A DNA stretch of 64,000 bases from Linnemannia schmuckeri (GCA_029449235.1 JANATG010000013.1:1488001-1552000); one strand, 5' to 3'; positions 11,153 to 22,805 are shown, counted from the first letter of the stretch. Numbers and translations: made by a program. Notes: a model not told the origin generated them from the letters alone.

Positions 11153-13778
11153 AGCCCATCGTTGTTCAATAAGTTTACGCTATGCTATTGTTTCCATTTC
11201 AGTATGCGGTGGTTTATGGATGCTGTAACTGACAGTGTTTGAGAAAAGATTTGCATAAAATAATGAAAAGGCGTCCACTTGATACATCCATCATGGCTAT
11301 GGGATCTCTCTTTCGTGCCTGCTTGTCAGGAGCGAAATATAAAATAAGGGACAGAAGTGTGTGCCTATTTCTTTCACATGTGGGCGACGAAGACCATTTT
11401 GAATGGGGTAAATGAACAAAACGGAAGACAAGAACAAGTAATCCTTTGTCATGGAGCACCACGCATTCAACCAAGAGTAGTGCTATTCATACCTTCCACC
11501 CTTTACTCACTCACTCACTCGCTCCACTCTGGCTTCTCCTCTTTGGCTCCTCTACATCAAGGAGTGAAAGATGAGCGCGCTGTTCATTTGATAGCATGAA
11601 AAAAGGAGACCCAACAAGATGGTCTGTCAAGACCCCAAATGTCTCATCCCATCCCATCCCATCCCATCTCACTCTCCACCAGAATCACTACCGCGGTAAA
11701 TAACCATGTCTGTGGTGACAAAGTGAAAAAAAAATGAAATGAACGCAGGAAAACAAGAGCGATGAACGCTATGCTATTTTGCTCTCTTTTTTCTGCCTTT
11801 TTTTCGTTTCGAGTAAGCGCACAACTTGAGAGGCGACGGAGTTTATTCGGAAATTAAGGCCATGCCACATCGCAACAGTGCAACCTCCCAAGTCGAACAG
11901 AAAAAAAGGCACCAGCTTGAATAATTGCTTCGCTCTCCCCTCCCTTTCCTCACACTCACACATACTCACTCGGCCTCGTCTCCTCTCTGCTGTTGTTTTA
12001 CTGTTGTTCTGTCAGTCTTCCGCCTCTCTTGCTAATGCTCGATGCATTATTTTTTTTTTGAGAATCGAAAAGGAGACGTCGAAGAAGAGGAAGGGGACAG
12101 AGAGAAGATAGTATATGAAACGCGAAAGATTAAAAGGTCAAGGCAGGGAGCAAAAAAGGGAATTGAAGGGAGACAGCAAGAGGACAGTGGACAATGCGCC
12201 GTAATTTAGAATGCTTGCTTTGTTCTTCAATGTCGAAAAAAGTGGTGACTTGCTCGTCGTTCGAATGAGAAGGGAAAAAAATATGGACATCGTTTATGTT
12301 GTTACTGTAGGTAAAAATACCTACCGTAGAAGTGTTCTAAGCTTCTACCCCTTTTTCACTAAGAACCCTTGGAAGTGCTTGTTGTATTTTAGCTTGCATG
12401 CTCTACTTACCTACCTTACCCCATGGGCTCAGTTTTCATGCCCAATGACGGTCATCGACGTCCACAAATAGACATCCTTGAACAACCAAAGAAAAAAAAA
12501 GTAACCTCGGGAGGACGAACGCGTTTTATATGTGAGGGTATCGCGATGAAAACAAGGATGGGCCGGCGTTCTAAAAGAGTACATCACTGCCGATTTGAAA
12601 ACAGAAGCAAAAGAAGCTGAGAGCAGACAAAAGAGAAATGAACACTCCCTCCCTCGATGGGAACCCTGTTGACGAAAAGCGAGCGACTAAATTTTTCGCG
12701 TGTCAAATGAAAGTGAGAGAGACGGAGAGCAAAGGGATCCCGAATATAAAAATAATTCCAGGGAGGTGTATGTATGTGTGTGGACAAATGGTCAGCAGAA
12801 TAGAGCACACGCTACTTAGGCAAGGGAGCTGGTGAAGGAGAGAGGAGAAGATGAGGAGTGAGGACGGAGGGATCTCACCAATTTCGTCAGCGCTTCCTTC
12901 CATTCGGATTTGCTGTTCAGAAAACTTGAAGACGTTTCTTTTTTCTGTGTGAGAAATTGATAAAATCAGCAAAAATAGGTGAAGGCAACATGGCAAAGTC
13001 CAAACAAAAGACAAAAGCAAAAGCAGGGACGCAAATGAATTGTTATATCTAAACTTGGACTGAAAGAGCACCAGATGACCTTAGCATGTTCCTGGTGTGG
13101 TTCCCCCGTTGAGCATTTTTTTCGAAATTGTCCCACGACATGAGATTCCTTCATAGTATGAAATTGCTACAAATGAGAAGGATATGCAACGTCCATGTCG
13201 CGAGGAAAAGAGGGAGGGAGAGAGAAATGAAGGGAAGGGTAGTAAAAAGAAGCAACTGAGCGATGCCTGCTTTGATGAGAAAGGTTCGTTATATTAAATT
13301 GTCGTCTTCATTCCTGATGTCAGCCTAGATCCTTGTACTGAAGCGTTGTTCGTTGCTGTTGTTCCCTTTATCTTTGTTGTCTTGCTTTGCTCTCCGTTGC
13401 ACAAGCGCTCCTTCTTGCATCAAGAGATGAACACGACAGTGATTTGTGCAGATGATAGTCAACTTGTCGGCATGAGTGTAATATATATGGTTTTCCAAAT
13501 CCATCTTTACATGCTTCGCCATGTTTAAGCCACTGGCCTCACCCACTGACTGAGTGTGTCCATACCTGTGTTAACAAATTTGCATAAAATGCAAAAAATG
13601 AATTCTTTTTTCCTTCTTTAACCCTCTTTTCTCTCTCTCTCTCATCCACTTATTTTTGCATTTTCCGTAGTCGTCCTTTCCAAATCAACCTCACCGTTCC
13701 ATCTTTTTTTATTCTTCCAAAACAACATACAAAATCCACTCCATCCTTTTGCCCGTTAGCGATCAAGCCATCGAAGGC
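11153..13778. other. 2.6-kb intergenic region
   Basis: No supported gene. It carries short microsatellites: TCAC repeats near 11508 and CATCC repeats at about 11644-11668. The last 150 bp (13610-13740) are C/T-rich and probably the leader of ZF4. Confidence 0.45.
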
Positions 13779-15053
13779 ATGCTCATGGCAACTGCAGCAA
13801 GCTACCACCAGCGTTATCGACCAGGACAGGGTACCAGCATGGATAAATGCAATACATGGCCGTCTAATCCCGAAGGACTGCCAATGACGACAATGGCAAA
13901 CGAGGGCCAAAGCACACCTGTCCACGCCAACAACTCCAATGTCCCATTTGCGCCGATTTTGTTCCAAGGCGAGACCGTGATGGCCCTTCCTGCTCAGTGG
14001 GTGTTTGCACACCTCACGCCCTCCCGCGTTGACCAATTCGTTACAACCGAAGACCTACTCCGATCGACCTATCAGACTACACCACCGCCACCGCTTTTAA
14101 TGTTACCGGCCTCGACAGCATCCATGGGACTTGGCTCAATAGCATCATCAGGAGGAGGAAACGGATCTCTCATGGTGGTCGATCCACTAGCAGAGTACGA
14201 GAGCGGCGCTCGTTTGGAGGCGCAGGGACGGGCAACAGACATGTCGCTCGATATCGCGATGGCGATGCAGGACCAACGACCCATGTATTTTGTTCTGAGT
14301 CGCTTCCAACCCCCAAACGTCACCCATGTAGGAGCAGTGCCTCTACCATCGATGCCGCCCCCACAGCCCACAGAGGAACACCTTCATGATATGTTAATGG
14401 TGCCTGATATCTACACCATGGATAATCTTCCGCGGGACGACTCAATATCGATGGGAGCCTTCCATGGTGCGGGAATGACCATCTCACCTGCCGATACAAT
14501 GAACTCGCCTCTGCATTCCTCCCTGACACCGACTATGGCAGCATTGTCAGCTGCTAAACCCAACATGATTGGCTCTCCGTACCTGTCAACAAAGGACGAG
14601 CCTGGTGAGGGCGAAGGTTGTGATTATGACGACTATGACGACGAAAACGAACCTGACGACAATGACAACGAAATGGACGAGGACGACGATAACGATATTG
14701 ACAAGAACGACCGCAGTAGCAGCATCGACAACACCACGGCCAACGACAACGACAATGATAATGACGCGAAACTAAAGTCCAAGCGCAATGAATGCAGCGT
14801 ATGCCACAAGACGTTCACCCGACGGAGCAACCTGAAGACACACGAAAGACTGCATACAAGGACGCATGCCGTCGCCTGTCCTCTCTGCGGATGCACCTTC
14901 TCTAGGCAACCCGATCTCAATCGACACCTCCTGGCGATCCACGAAGGCGCTCGAAGTCACTCATGTGACAAGTGTGGCCGATCCTTTTCCAGGAAGGATG
15001 CCTGGCGAGTTCATCAGACGTCCTGTAGACGAAATACTCCACAACTTGAATGA
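13779..15053 (+). CDS. C2H2 zinc-finger protein with acidic linker (ZF4)
   Basis: A 424-residue protein. The frame is open from 13749, but only via TTG; the first ATG is at 13779. Three fingers lie at about residues 338-415: CSVCHKTF...HERLH, CPLCGCTF...HLLAIH and CDKCGRSF...HQTSC, the last being C2HC. These are the most canonical fingers of the cluster, with the TGEKP-type linkers replaced by irregular ones. A strongly acidic Asp/Glu/Asn stretch (about 285-330) just before the fingers could act as an activation region. The N-terminus is Met/Pro/Ser-rich without a known domain. An AATAAAA site lies about 15 bp after the stop. Confidence 0.82.
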   Translation: MLMATAASYHQRYRPGQGTSMDKCNTWPSNPEGLPMTTMANEGQSTPVHANNSNVPFAPILFQGETVMALPAQWVFAHLTPSRVDQFVTTEDLLRSTYQTTPPPPLLMLPASTASMGLGSIASSGGGNGSLMVVDPLAEYESGARLEAQGRATDMSLDIAMAMQDQRPMYFVLSRFQPPNVTHVGAVPLPSMPPPQPTEEHLHDMLMVPDIYTMDNLPRDDSISMGAFHGAGMTISPADTMNSPLHSSLTPTMAALSAAKPNMIGSPYLSTKDEPGEGEGCDYDDYDDENEPDDNDNEMDEDDDNDIDKNDRSSSIDNTTANDNDNDNDAKLKSKRNECSVCHKTFTRRSNLKTHERLHTRTHAVACPLCGCTFSRQPDLNRHLLAIHEGARSHSCDKCGRSFSRKDAWRVHQTSCRRNTPQLE

Positions 15054-16028
15054 ACAGCATGGTTATGAATAAAAACGCAACCACAATACACCATTGACAT
15101 GACCTGTTTTAAGTCTTCGCCCAATTGGTGTTTTCTTGTTCTTTTTTCCTTCCCTCCTTTTCCTCCCCACCATTTTTGTGTCCAAAGCCAAAAGTGCGCC
15201 CGACTCTGTGACTTTTTTTTGGAGTGGGTCCGGACCATCGACCCGATGGATGTGATGGATAGTCATGCGATTCTTTTTTGCATTTTCTTTATTTATGGAC
15301 CTTTTTCTCCTTGTTCATATCTTACCTTCTTTTCCTCGCCTATCCTTTTTCCTCCCAGATCGTACTTTCCGTCTCAATACTTCCATCGGCGTGCGCCCTT
15401 TTTTTAGCATCAGGCAACCCACCCTGGCCCAGGATTCCCTTTCTCAGTCCGCAGTCTTTTATCCTTCTACGCTCTATTGCTTTACTTTTGTAATTCCCAC
15501 ACTCTTTTTCTTTCTCACTTCTCGCTCCCATCCCCTTCCTTCGTTCCCCACCCTCATTTATACCACGCCCCCCACTACTGCACTTGAGCGACAAACAAAC
15601 ACACAACTAGATTCATATGTCCATCAGTCTTCCCTTCCACATTACCCCTTTCACATACCTCATCCTTCTAATCCCATCTCTTTTTTCACAACTCAAAGAC
15701 CTTTATTGCAAGGACTTGGAGGGTAGTGAAGAAAGGCGAGAGAAGGAATAGGTTATGAACACACGATCAACAACAGCGTCCAACTATCGTCGTCTATTAT
15801 ACTGTATTACTTCTTTTATTGTTTTTTTTTCTTTGTGTTTGGCTGCCCTTGCGTTGTAACCACCACAGGAAGTGATAATGAAAGGTTCAACCTAACCACA
15901 AAGGAGTGACCTTTAGGAACGATCAGTGGCAGAGCTACTAGTGGTTCAGTACAAACGATTTAGCGAGGACCGTTGGTCTCACTACAACTGAATCAATTTC
16001 GGCCCAGGTGTGAATAAATAAGGGTGGC
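15054..16028. other. intergenic, pyrimidine-rich
   Basis: No gene seen. Positions 15110-15700 are C/T-rich on the plus strand and keep spurious frames open. Confidence 0.45.
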
Positions 16029-16313
16029 CTAGTGATAACTCCCACCGTCGCTCACAACTACAGTCAAAGCAGCATTAATAGCAGCGGCGACTGGTTGTTC
16101 AGCAGATGCGAGGGGTGGAATAGCTTGGACCTGAACCTGGGCGGTCTGAGGCAAAGTCAAAGGTACAAGTGCAAGAGCTGATGTAAGAGCGGGAGCGGGA
16201 GCCGGCTCTTCCATCTCCACAACCTCGACGAGCACAGGAAAATCGCTAAAATCAGTCACCGCATCACACATTAGATCCTCATCGGGCTGATAAGCAATGC
16301 GTCTGGCAGCCAT
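16029..16313 (-). CDS. small YQP-motif protein, distant member of the tail-anchored-like family
   Basis: A 94-residue protein from the MAARR start (an upstream in-frame ATG would add four residues). It has an Arg-rich N-terminus followed by YQP, then DAVTDFSDF and a Pro/Ala/Val-rich middle, and ends with a short valine-rich segment and SDGGSYH. This order parallels the family members at 17341, 41638 and 47023: MTARRH..., YQPLPAI, SDE.V..FM, Pro-rich, Val-rich C-terminus. Identity is low and the C-terminal hydrophobic stretch is short, so membership is tentative. No function can be assigned. Confidence 0.5.
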   Translation of the reverse strand: MAARRIAYQPDEDLMCDAVTDFSDFPVLVEVVEMEEPAPAPALTSALALVPLTLPQTAQVQVQAIPPLASAEQPVAAAINAALTVVVSDGGSYH

Positions 16314-16325
16314 AGTTGAATTCAA

Positions 16326-17078
16326 GTTGTTACTGAAGGATTCGTTTTATTTGGATATGCTTGGTTTGGTGTTGAGGATGATCACTTTATTATTGTAGTC
16401 GAGGACTCGTTTGGCTGAGACTATGGGACTCAAGATTGAGTGCTACTATGAAGTTTATTCTTTTGAGAAGTAGCTTTGAGGTAGACTATAATAGCAAGAC
16501 TGGAAAGGGAATAGGGATGGTCAAACGGGTGGGGGTAAGAAAACACAAAAGTACGCACAAACGGAGAAAAGGTGAGAAGAGTTGAGGTAGAAAGGAACAG
16601 AAATGGTAACATTTATATTCTGGAAAGCGAGCATTGTGAAGAGCAGGAAGCAAGGGGTGACTACAATGCGCATTTTATCAGAGGGGACCAAACGAAGCGT
16701 TTCCTTCCACTTCAGCGACTGTTGTTGTTTTTTTGATAATAGAAACCAATGGAGTTTTACTTGCCATGAGAAAGAACAGACAGAGAGGGAAACGAAAACA
16801 AATATGAAAAAAGAGGGTTCACTTTGTTCTTTTATTTTTACTTGTTCTTTTGTCGTTGAAAAAAAAGGCATGATGCAAGGAAGGGAGAGTTATGCCACTC
16901 TTTGTTTGCTTCTTCCTATGCGGAAGTCGCTGTGGACATCCAATAAATACATGGCGGATGTCGTGTTCTGACCAAGAGGGATTAGTCGAAAAATTAGGGC
17001 GTCTAGGCACGGAGTCATCAAAGCATACGTTCCACCAGCGTAGATCGCCAAAAATTTTTAGAATCTAAGTCCGCCCCT
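16326..17078. other. intergenic; right part is a duplicated 3' flank of the small family
   Basis: 16326-16860 shows nothing supportable. From about 16900 to 17078 the sequence is similar to the downstream flanks of the copies at 46793 and, more weakly, 41387. A shared block is at 17011-17053, matching 46718-46761. Confidence 0.5.
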
Positions 17079-17341
17079 TTACATGGTATTTCCGCCAACA
17101 GCGACGACGACGACAACAACAACGACGATGAGAACGACGACAACGGTAATAGCAACAGCAAACGCTGGGGAAGGTGGAGGCGGTGGAGGGACGAAGACTT
17201 GAGCTAGTTGCATGGCAGAAGCCGGGAGAGGGACAAACTCGGCTCAGGAGCATCCATGAAGGCAACAACCTCGTCGGACATCAAAGCTCCGATCGCAGGC
17301 AGGGGCTGGTAGGCAATGTATACGTGCCTTCTTGCAGTCAT
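17079..17341 (-). pseudogene. frameshifted copy of the small tail-anchored-like family
   Basis: From ATG 17341 the frame gives MTARRHVYIAYQPLPAIG and SDEVVAFMDAPEP, nearly the same as the intact copy at 41638. A net 4-bp deletion just after the PEP codons (near 17243), relative to that copy, shifts the frame, and translation ends at 17204. In the other frame the rest of the family pattern continues to TAA 17079: a six-proline run, then about 20 Ile/Val residues, then GGNTM. About 120 bp of 5' sequence is also conserved with the copy at 41638. The gene is therefore a recent duplicate broken by a small deletion. Confidence 0.75.
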
Positions 17342-19558
17342 GACGGAGAATGGGTATAGTTTGTTGCGTAGTGTGAGGGGGATAAGTAGATGGTATGGAT
17401 GTGGAGGATGGTTTGAAATGACGTTTGTATGAAGAGTTTGTCGGAAGAGAAGAGAGTGGTAAAAAAGAAGAATGGCTCCCGTCCGAGGATTCCACAGTCT
17501 CGCTCTCCTGTCACTGCTGGCTGAGGCAATCTGATTGCCTGAAGGTGAAAACGCCACGGCGCTAACTGCGCCAGTATGCCCCTCCACAGTAAAATCAGGT
17601 CTTTCTGTCTGGAAGTTCCACAATCGGACTGTAAAATCGTAGCTGCCTGAGACAAGCTGATTCCCAGAGGGGGAATATGCAACGCTGGTAACTTTTCCCT
17701 TGTGGCCGCGAAGGGTGCGAATCGCTGTCCAGGTTGTGGTGTCGTAGATGCTGATGTCGCCACTGAACAACCCCACAGCAATTGCTCCTTTCTCCGGCGA
17801 GTAGGCGCACGAATGCACAACGTTCTGCTCCTTCAGAAACGGCAACTCTCCGAACTTGACCCCTTCCATTTGCGCCTTGCTAAGATCCGCCTGCCGAATC
17901 CAGCTTCTGGTGAGGTTGACGCCTGTCAGGTCCGCCTCCTGCAGCTGAGCAGAGTCAAACTCTCCGCCAGACAAATCAGCTCCTGGAATACGGATGCCTC
18001 GAAGATCAGACCCATTGAAACGCACTCCAGCCTTGACCAAGATGGTGATAGCGTTCACTGCAGCGCGAGCAGCACGATCGTCCGCCTTAGACTGCTCAAT
18101 GAGCGCAAGGAGCATTTGATTGAATCCATGATCCAGCTGTACGCGCTCTGCTAGGAACCGCACGATCGAGGGCTCCGCGACAAGGTCCCTTTGGGACAGT
18201 GGGTGATCGCTGGTATCGCTGGTGTCGGAAAGAGAATGCGGAGTAAACTCGTTGCTGCTGTCAGCAGGTCCACAGATGGTGCGGGAGTAAAAATACTCCA
18301 GGATGGATCGATGGACAAAGCGATACTGTGTCCCAACTCGGCTCAACAGACTGGCCCCACGTAAGAGAGAGACCTCGGGATCAGGGCCAAAAAACGCTGC
18401 TTTCCATGAAGCTCCGTCGCGCCTTTGACTGTAAATGACAACAGGTCTGCCTTCCTGCTCCTGAAAGATCGCCGCTGCAAGGTCCTGCTGAAACCTGATC
18501 CCGTTCGACTCGAATCCGTCTTCCAACAACCCTTCGAATGCCAAATGCTTGCCCTCGCTCAGTCTGTGCTCCTGCAGGCGACGCTTGTTGACTCCAAGCC
18601 AGTGAACCACAAAAGTGTCGTAAAGCTGAACACGAGTGACTCGGAGCTGCGAGATATTGGTCTTTCCCTGTACAACATCCGGAAGCGCCTCCAAGCAGAG
18701 TGTCAAAAGGAAGGGGTTCCTGACTAGATCCATCAGGTGTGGGATAGCTGTCAGTTTATCCATGTAATCCTCCTTAACCCAGGTTCGCGGTTCGAGTGGG
18801 ACGTATCGCTCGACATAATCCTCGATCTGTTCTTTGGAGAATGGAGCAATGACTGCCTGCATGAAGAGATCATCCGCTGCACAATTGTATTTGCCCTCCG
18901 CCTTGGGGACAATGCAGCCTCGATAGTCTGGTCCGAGGTACTGAGAGCGGCAGGTGATGAGCAGCTTGACATTCCACTGTCCCGGCCGGTTGAGGAGGTT
19001 TGTAGTGTGGAGGTTGGATGTGAGCTGGCTCTCGTTGTAGCCATCGCAAATCAATATGAACTGGCTGTGCTGCTTCAGCTCACGGATCTGGTCGTTTGTA
19101 AAGTTGTACGTCCTCAACTGCTCCGTAATCAACTCCTTCTCTGGTCGCTCCAAGGCTGGCAAGTTGATAAACAGTGGGATGCGACCACAGAGGTGGTAAT
19201 CCTGCCAGAGCTCATGTTCCAGGTACCGATTAAATGTCGACTTGCCTGCTCCAGAGTCGCCAAGGATCAGCATGACTTGACGGTCGCCAGCAAGAAAGTC
19301 CTTGACTTTTTCCATCAAAGGGAACAGTGTGTCGTCTGGGGCTTGAAGGTTGGGCTTGGCCATGGGAATGATGTAAACCGGCTGCTTGTACTCACTCAGA
19401 CGCTGTATCCTCAGAATGAGTACAGCGGATTCGATATTTTGATCGTTCAGTGCCTCAGTGGGCTCATAATAACTGTTCGAGGTATCCTCCAGGCGTCTTG
19501 TCTTTACGAGCTGGTCCGACTGAGGAACTGAAAGGGGGCGCTTGCTCTGTGTGCTCAT
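17204..19558 (-). CDS. NACHT-pentapeptide-WD40 STAND protein, WD40 part truncated and fused in frame to small-family sequence
   Basis: A 784-residue frame. Residues about 99-106 are a Walker A motif (GDSGAGKS, near 19241-19262), and about 166-172 are a Walker B-like FILICDG. Pentapeptide-type repeats (GADLSGGEF, EADLTGVNL, QADLSKAQM) lie at about 515-560. Two to three WD40 repeats follow (LVSGSYDFTVRLWNF, IASASSDRRARLWNP), about 590-695. WD40 homology stops near 17470. The frame then runs through what is the 5' leader of a small-family gene and into its MTARRH...YQPLPAI domain before a stop. Proteins of this class are nucleotide-switch sensors, abundant in Mortierella-type fungi, with long WD40 propellers. 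This one is truncated. I chose M 19558 (A at -3); an upstream ATG at 19666 adds 36 residues. Missing upstream exons cannot be excluded. Confidence 0.75.
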   Translation of the reverse strand: MSTQSKRPLSVPQSDQLVKTRRLEDTSNSYYEPTEALNDQNIESAVLILRIQRLSEYKQPVYIIPMAKPNLQAPDDTLFPLMEKVKDFLAGDRQVMLILGDSGAGKSTFNRYLEHELWQDYHLCGRIPLFINLPALERPEKELITEQLRTYNFTNDQIRELKQHSQFILICDGYNESQLTSNLHTTNLLNRPGQWNVKLLITCRSQYLGPDYRGCIVPKAEGKYNCAADDLFMQAVIAPFSKEQIEDYVERYVPLEPRTWVKEDYMDKLTAIPHLMDLVRNPFLLTLCLEALPDVVQGKTNISQLRVTRVQLYDTFVVHWLGVNKRRLQEHRLSEGKHLAFEGLLEDGFESNGIRFQQDLAAAIFQEQEGRPVVIYSQRRDGASWKAAFFGPDPEVSLLRGASLLSRVGTQYRFVHRSILEYFYSRTICGPADSSNEFTPHSLSDTSDTSDHPLSQRDLVAEPSIVRFLAERVQLDHGFNQMLLALIEQSKADDRAARAAVNAITILVKAGVRFNGSDLRGIRIPGADLSGGEFDSAQLQEADLTGVNLTRSWIRQADLSKAQMEGVKFGELPFLKEQNVVHSCAYSPEKGAIAVGLFSGDISIYDTTTWTAIRTLRGHKGKVTSVAYSPSGNQLVSGSYDFTVRLWNFQTERPDFTVEGHTGAVSAVAFSPSGNQIASASSDRRARLWNPRTGAILLFYHSLLFRQTLHTNVISNHPPHPYHLLIPLTLRNKLYPFSVMTARRHVYIAYQPLPAIGALMSDEVVAFMDAPEPSLSLSRLLPCN

Positions 19559-19666
19559 CTTCCCAGATTTTGAGGGAGCAGCGTTGGACGGGGTTGGTGG
19601 TGGTGGTAGTAGTAGTGAGGGAATGCTTGGAGGTGACGAACACGATATAAGTGCAACTACAAGCAT

Positions 19667-21287
19667 TGAATATGCAAGATAAACAACCTAGACGTTAGTG
19701 CGCTTTTGTAAAAATACTTTGGTCGTTAAGTTTTTCCGTGGCAATTGAGTTTACCTCGGATAGGCCCAAAGGCCAACAGATGAGGATGTTATGGTGAAAC
19801 TAGCAAGCAAAGAATGGTTGGGCTAATGACAAAGGACAGCAAAAAATGTATTATGTTAGAGGCACTGGGACATGGTATGGAGCGTGCAACTGTAATTGAA
19901 CGCATGCAATAGCAATTGGACCCTCCTTTCTGCGTCCATTTTCACACGCCCCTTTTGCTACCTTTTGACGAGTAGAACACTTGTTAATATATATATGTCG
20001 CAATAACGTGGGTTGGCAGGGCTTGTTTGTTCTGTCGAGGTGTATCTTTCTATTTGTGCGTCAAGTACATATTAGCGTCTTGCAGATTCTTGGATTTCTT
20101 GTTGCAGAGCACGCCAAAGTACCACTTCCAAACCTAAAGAAAAACATACCTCTGACACGCTGAACAAGGAAAGAGTTGGCTGTCTGTCTTGAGGGTGTGT
20201 TGTTGTTGTTGTTGTCAGTGTTCAGGTGCGTTTATGAATGACGATGAAAGAGGAGAAAGGAGGACCAGGAGGAGAACTCGACTGTGTGAGGAAATTGATG
20301 AGTGTCGATCGAGGAGTGAATGAGTCGAGAGAAGGAGAAGGGGAGATGATGATGGACAAAGAAGGCGGAATAAGAAGGTGCAACAAGAAGAGAGCAAAAG
20401 TCGGCAGTTTCCGTTAGCCTTCTTTTTTTTGTGATATTTTCATGTGTCTGTTCTTTGCCAACGCTCCTAATGGTGTTTCACAAACAGATCACGCCAAATC
20501 ACTGTGCAATTGACTAAAGAAACGATGACCAATGCGCTTTTTTTGCTGTGCTCGTCCACTTTGACTTACTAGACTTGAATTTGGAGCTGTAGTTTTCTGA
20601 CGTGATAGATATGTGGTTGACTTGGGCTTGACTTGTTAGAGCCTGGATGGAAGTGTATACACATACGAGGATAAGCATGGGATCCATAAGCATAGCATAC
20701 GCGAATGCCTCTCCATACCTTTTTCTCACATGCCTCTCCTTCGCCTCTGCGACGCGTGGTTCCTGTTCTTGTTTTGGGTATCTGGCAAAGGCTTGTTTGG
20801 TGGTTGGGGGAGATATCTAATTGTACGCAACGCTGTATTAGCATCTTACAGAATCATGTTGTTTTGTAAAGAGCGCGCCAAGAAACTGTCAAAAGACATA
20901 CCTCGCTGTTTGCTAGACAAAAGTCCGTACCGATGACTGTTAGCTCGGAGACGGTCGTTTTCTTTTTTTTTTTTTTTTTTTTTTATTTTTTTTTTGCGGA
21001 TGTATGTTGTGAATGGTGATGTGACGAAGGAAGATCCAAAGAGACTGATCAACGTGTGAGAAGAGACTGATGATTGTCGACCGAGGAATGCAAATGTGCT
21101 GAAGAAGAGTAGAATGTGGAATGAGTGTCGAGAGATGAAAGAGAGAAGCAAAAGTTGATTCGCCTCGTTCTCTTCTCTTTTCTGCTACTGTTTGCTTCTT
21201 TGTTATAAACCCTCGCCCATATTTTAGGCTGTATCTTGGCCAATGCTCCTGATAGCCTTTTACAAACAGAGCGCGCCAAAAAAAAGG

Positions 21288-21319
<32 letters not shown>

Positions 21320-22614
21320 CCTTGGATGTGAGAGTGACCAAGACAAAAGGCACATGAATGAAGTGAATAAAGGACATGAGTTCGTTTACCTTTTACGAAC
21401 TGTTTCGATTCCAAGAATCCCACAGCTGAGGCCAGATCTAGGCACAGCAATGATTGTTGATCAAATATGCAGTAAAACAAGTACAGGTCGATCATCACAA
21501 AGTATCGTCAAGAAACAACAGAGCAAAATCAGAAAAGTGACTACGAAAGAGTTCCCCCTGTCAGTCTGTTCTGTTTGCTGCCTGTTTGAGATCCGTCCAT
21601 TGTACGTCTGCTGCATAAACAAACCAGCGATCCTTCTATTCTTTTCTACTCTGTTCTCTTGTTTATCTCTTTGCACTCCTTACCCACTTCGCCCCATACC
21701 CCGCAACAGTTTCTTCTCTTTTAGAGGCTCATATCCACTCTTGACAGACAACCCTTTCCACCCCCACTCTCGTCACTGTAAACGCAGAATGCAGTCTGTG
21801 TCAGCTTTTGTTAATGTCCTTGAAACCCTTCTTTATTCCGCACAAAGAACAAAAGAAATGAACAGCTGCAGTAGCATGCCATCTATGTTAACTAGCAACT
21901 AAAATTGACATGTCGTGGACAGAGAGAGAGAGCGAGAGTCACAAGTGCTGGGTGAGTGTCGACAATCGTCCCATTGCAGTCCTTAATAATGGATGCGTCC
22001 TGGCGTCTCAGGAGATGCTAACACGCAAAAGACACCTGTTGTTACTATTTTCGAAAAGACTGGGCAAGGTCCTTTAACTGGATATACAGGCAACTAAACT
22101 CTTGCAAACAAGGACACCCCGACCATGGCCAAGTGACACTTTGTTGACTCCAGAAACAGCATTGGTCCGACAATGGTTCGATAGAGCACTACGAATTAAC
22201 AAGTCCTTCGGAGTGATTATAGAGAATCCATAACTGATGCCATATACGTATCAACGTGAGTGACTTCCTGAGGTCGAGGTTAATTGTTGATGTCCTGGTG
22301 TGTTAAAGTGTTCTCCTGAAAAAGAAGTGCAGAATACGCGACGTGAATGAGAGGCTACGTTGTGTGATGGAAACTGACAACAGTCAAAGGAGTGATTGCT
22401 TCACAGTCCCGAGACAAGACGGGGACTGGTTGGTCGCGTCGTGAACTAATGTAAGAAAAAAAAAGGTGTTAGTAGTGGCGAGATGAAGGAGCAGCAACAA
22501 AAGCAGGTGATAGGTGGCAGAATGAGAGGCAGAGGGATTAATGAAGAGCAGATCAAGAAAAGGAAAAGGTGATGTGACGAAAGAACAGAGAGTGGAAAAC
22601 AAGGGTTTGAGAAA
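19667..22614. other. 2.9-kb non-coding region with tandem duplication and homopolymer tracts
   Basis: No supported gene. It holds a T-tract at about 20961-20992, an A-tract at about 21288-21313, a diverged tandem duplication (separate entry) and GTATGT-like potential splice donors on the minus strand at about 20147 and 20900. Frames of up to 219 codons here are broken by homopolymers and have no domain. Confidence 0.45.
20010..21310. repeat. diverged tandem duplication, unit about 760-780 bp
   Basis: Landmark blocks recur in order. GGCTTGTTTG, then TATTAGC.TCTT.CAGA and ACGCCAA / GCGCCAA, then ACATACCTC, occur at about 20031-20150 and again at about 20787-20903. CTCCT.AT.G....TT.CAAACAGA..(A/G)CGCCAAA occurs at about 20464-20498 and 21245-21278. 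Between them are A/G-rich stretches with similar words (GAGTGTCGA, GAAGAG). The copies are diverged with many indels. Confidence 0.5.
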
Positions 22615-22805
22615 ATTATTCTTCCTTTCCAGGGACTCCATCTGTGTGTATCTTTCTTTATTGCTATCATGATTGTCCAAAAATAAAAAAAGAAAAGGGG
22701 GGTGCTCACTACTATGAAAGGGATCCTCCAGATATCTTGCTCTCTATCTTTCTTTATATCACGGTTGGAACACATCCCCGGATCCCCATCGATCGATCCG
22801 TCTCT

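Noticed and set aside
21243..21902. 219-codon plus-strand frame
   Set aside because: It runs through a 26-base A-tract giving poly-Lys and has no recognisable domain; part of it is a decayed duplicate of non-coding sequence.
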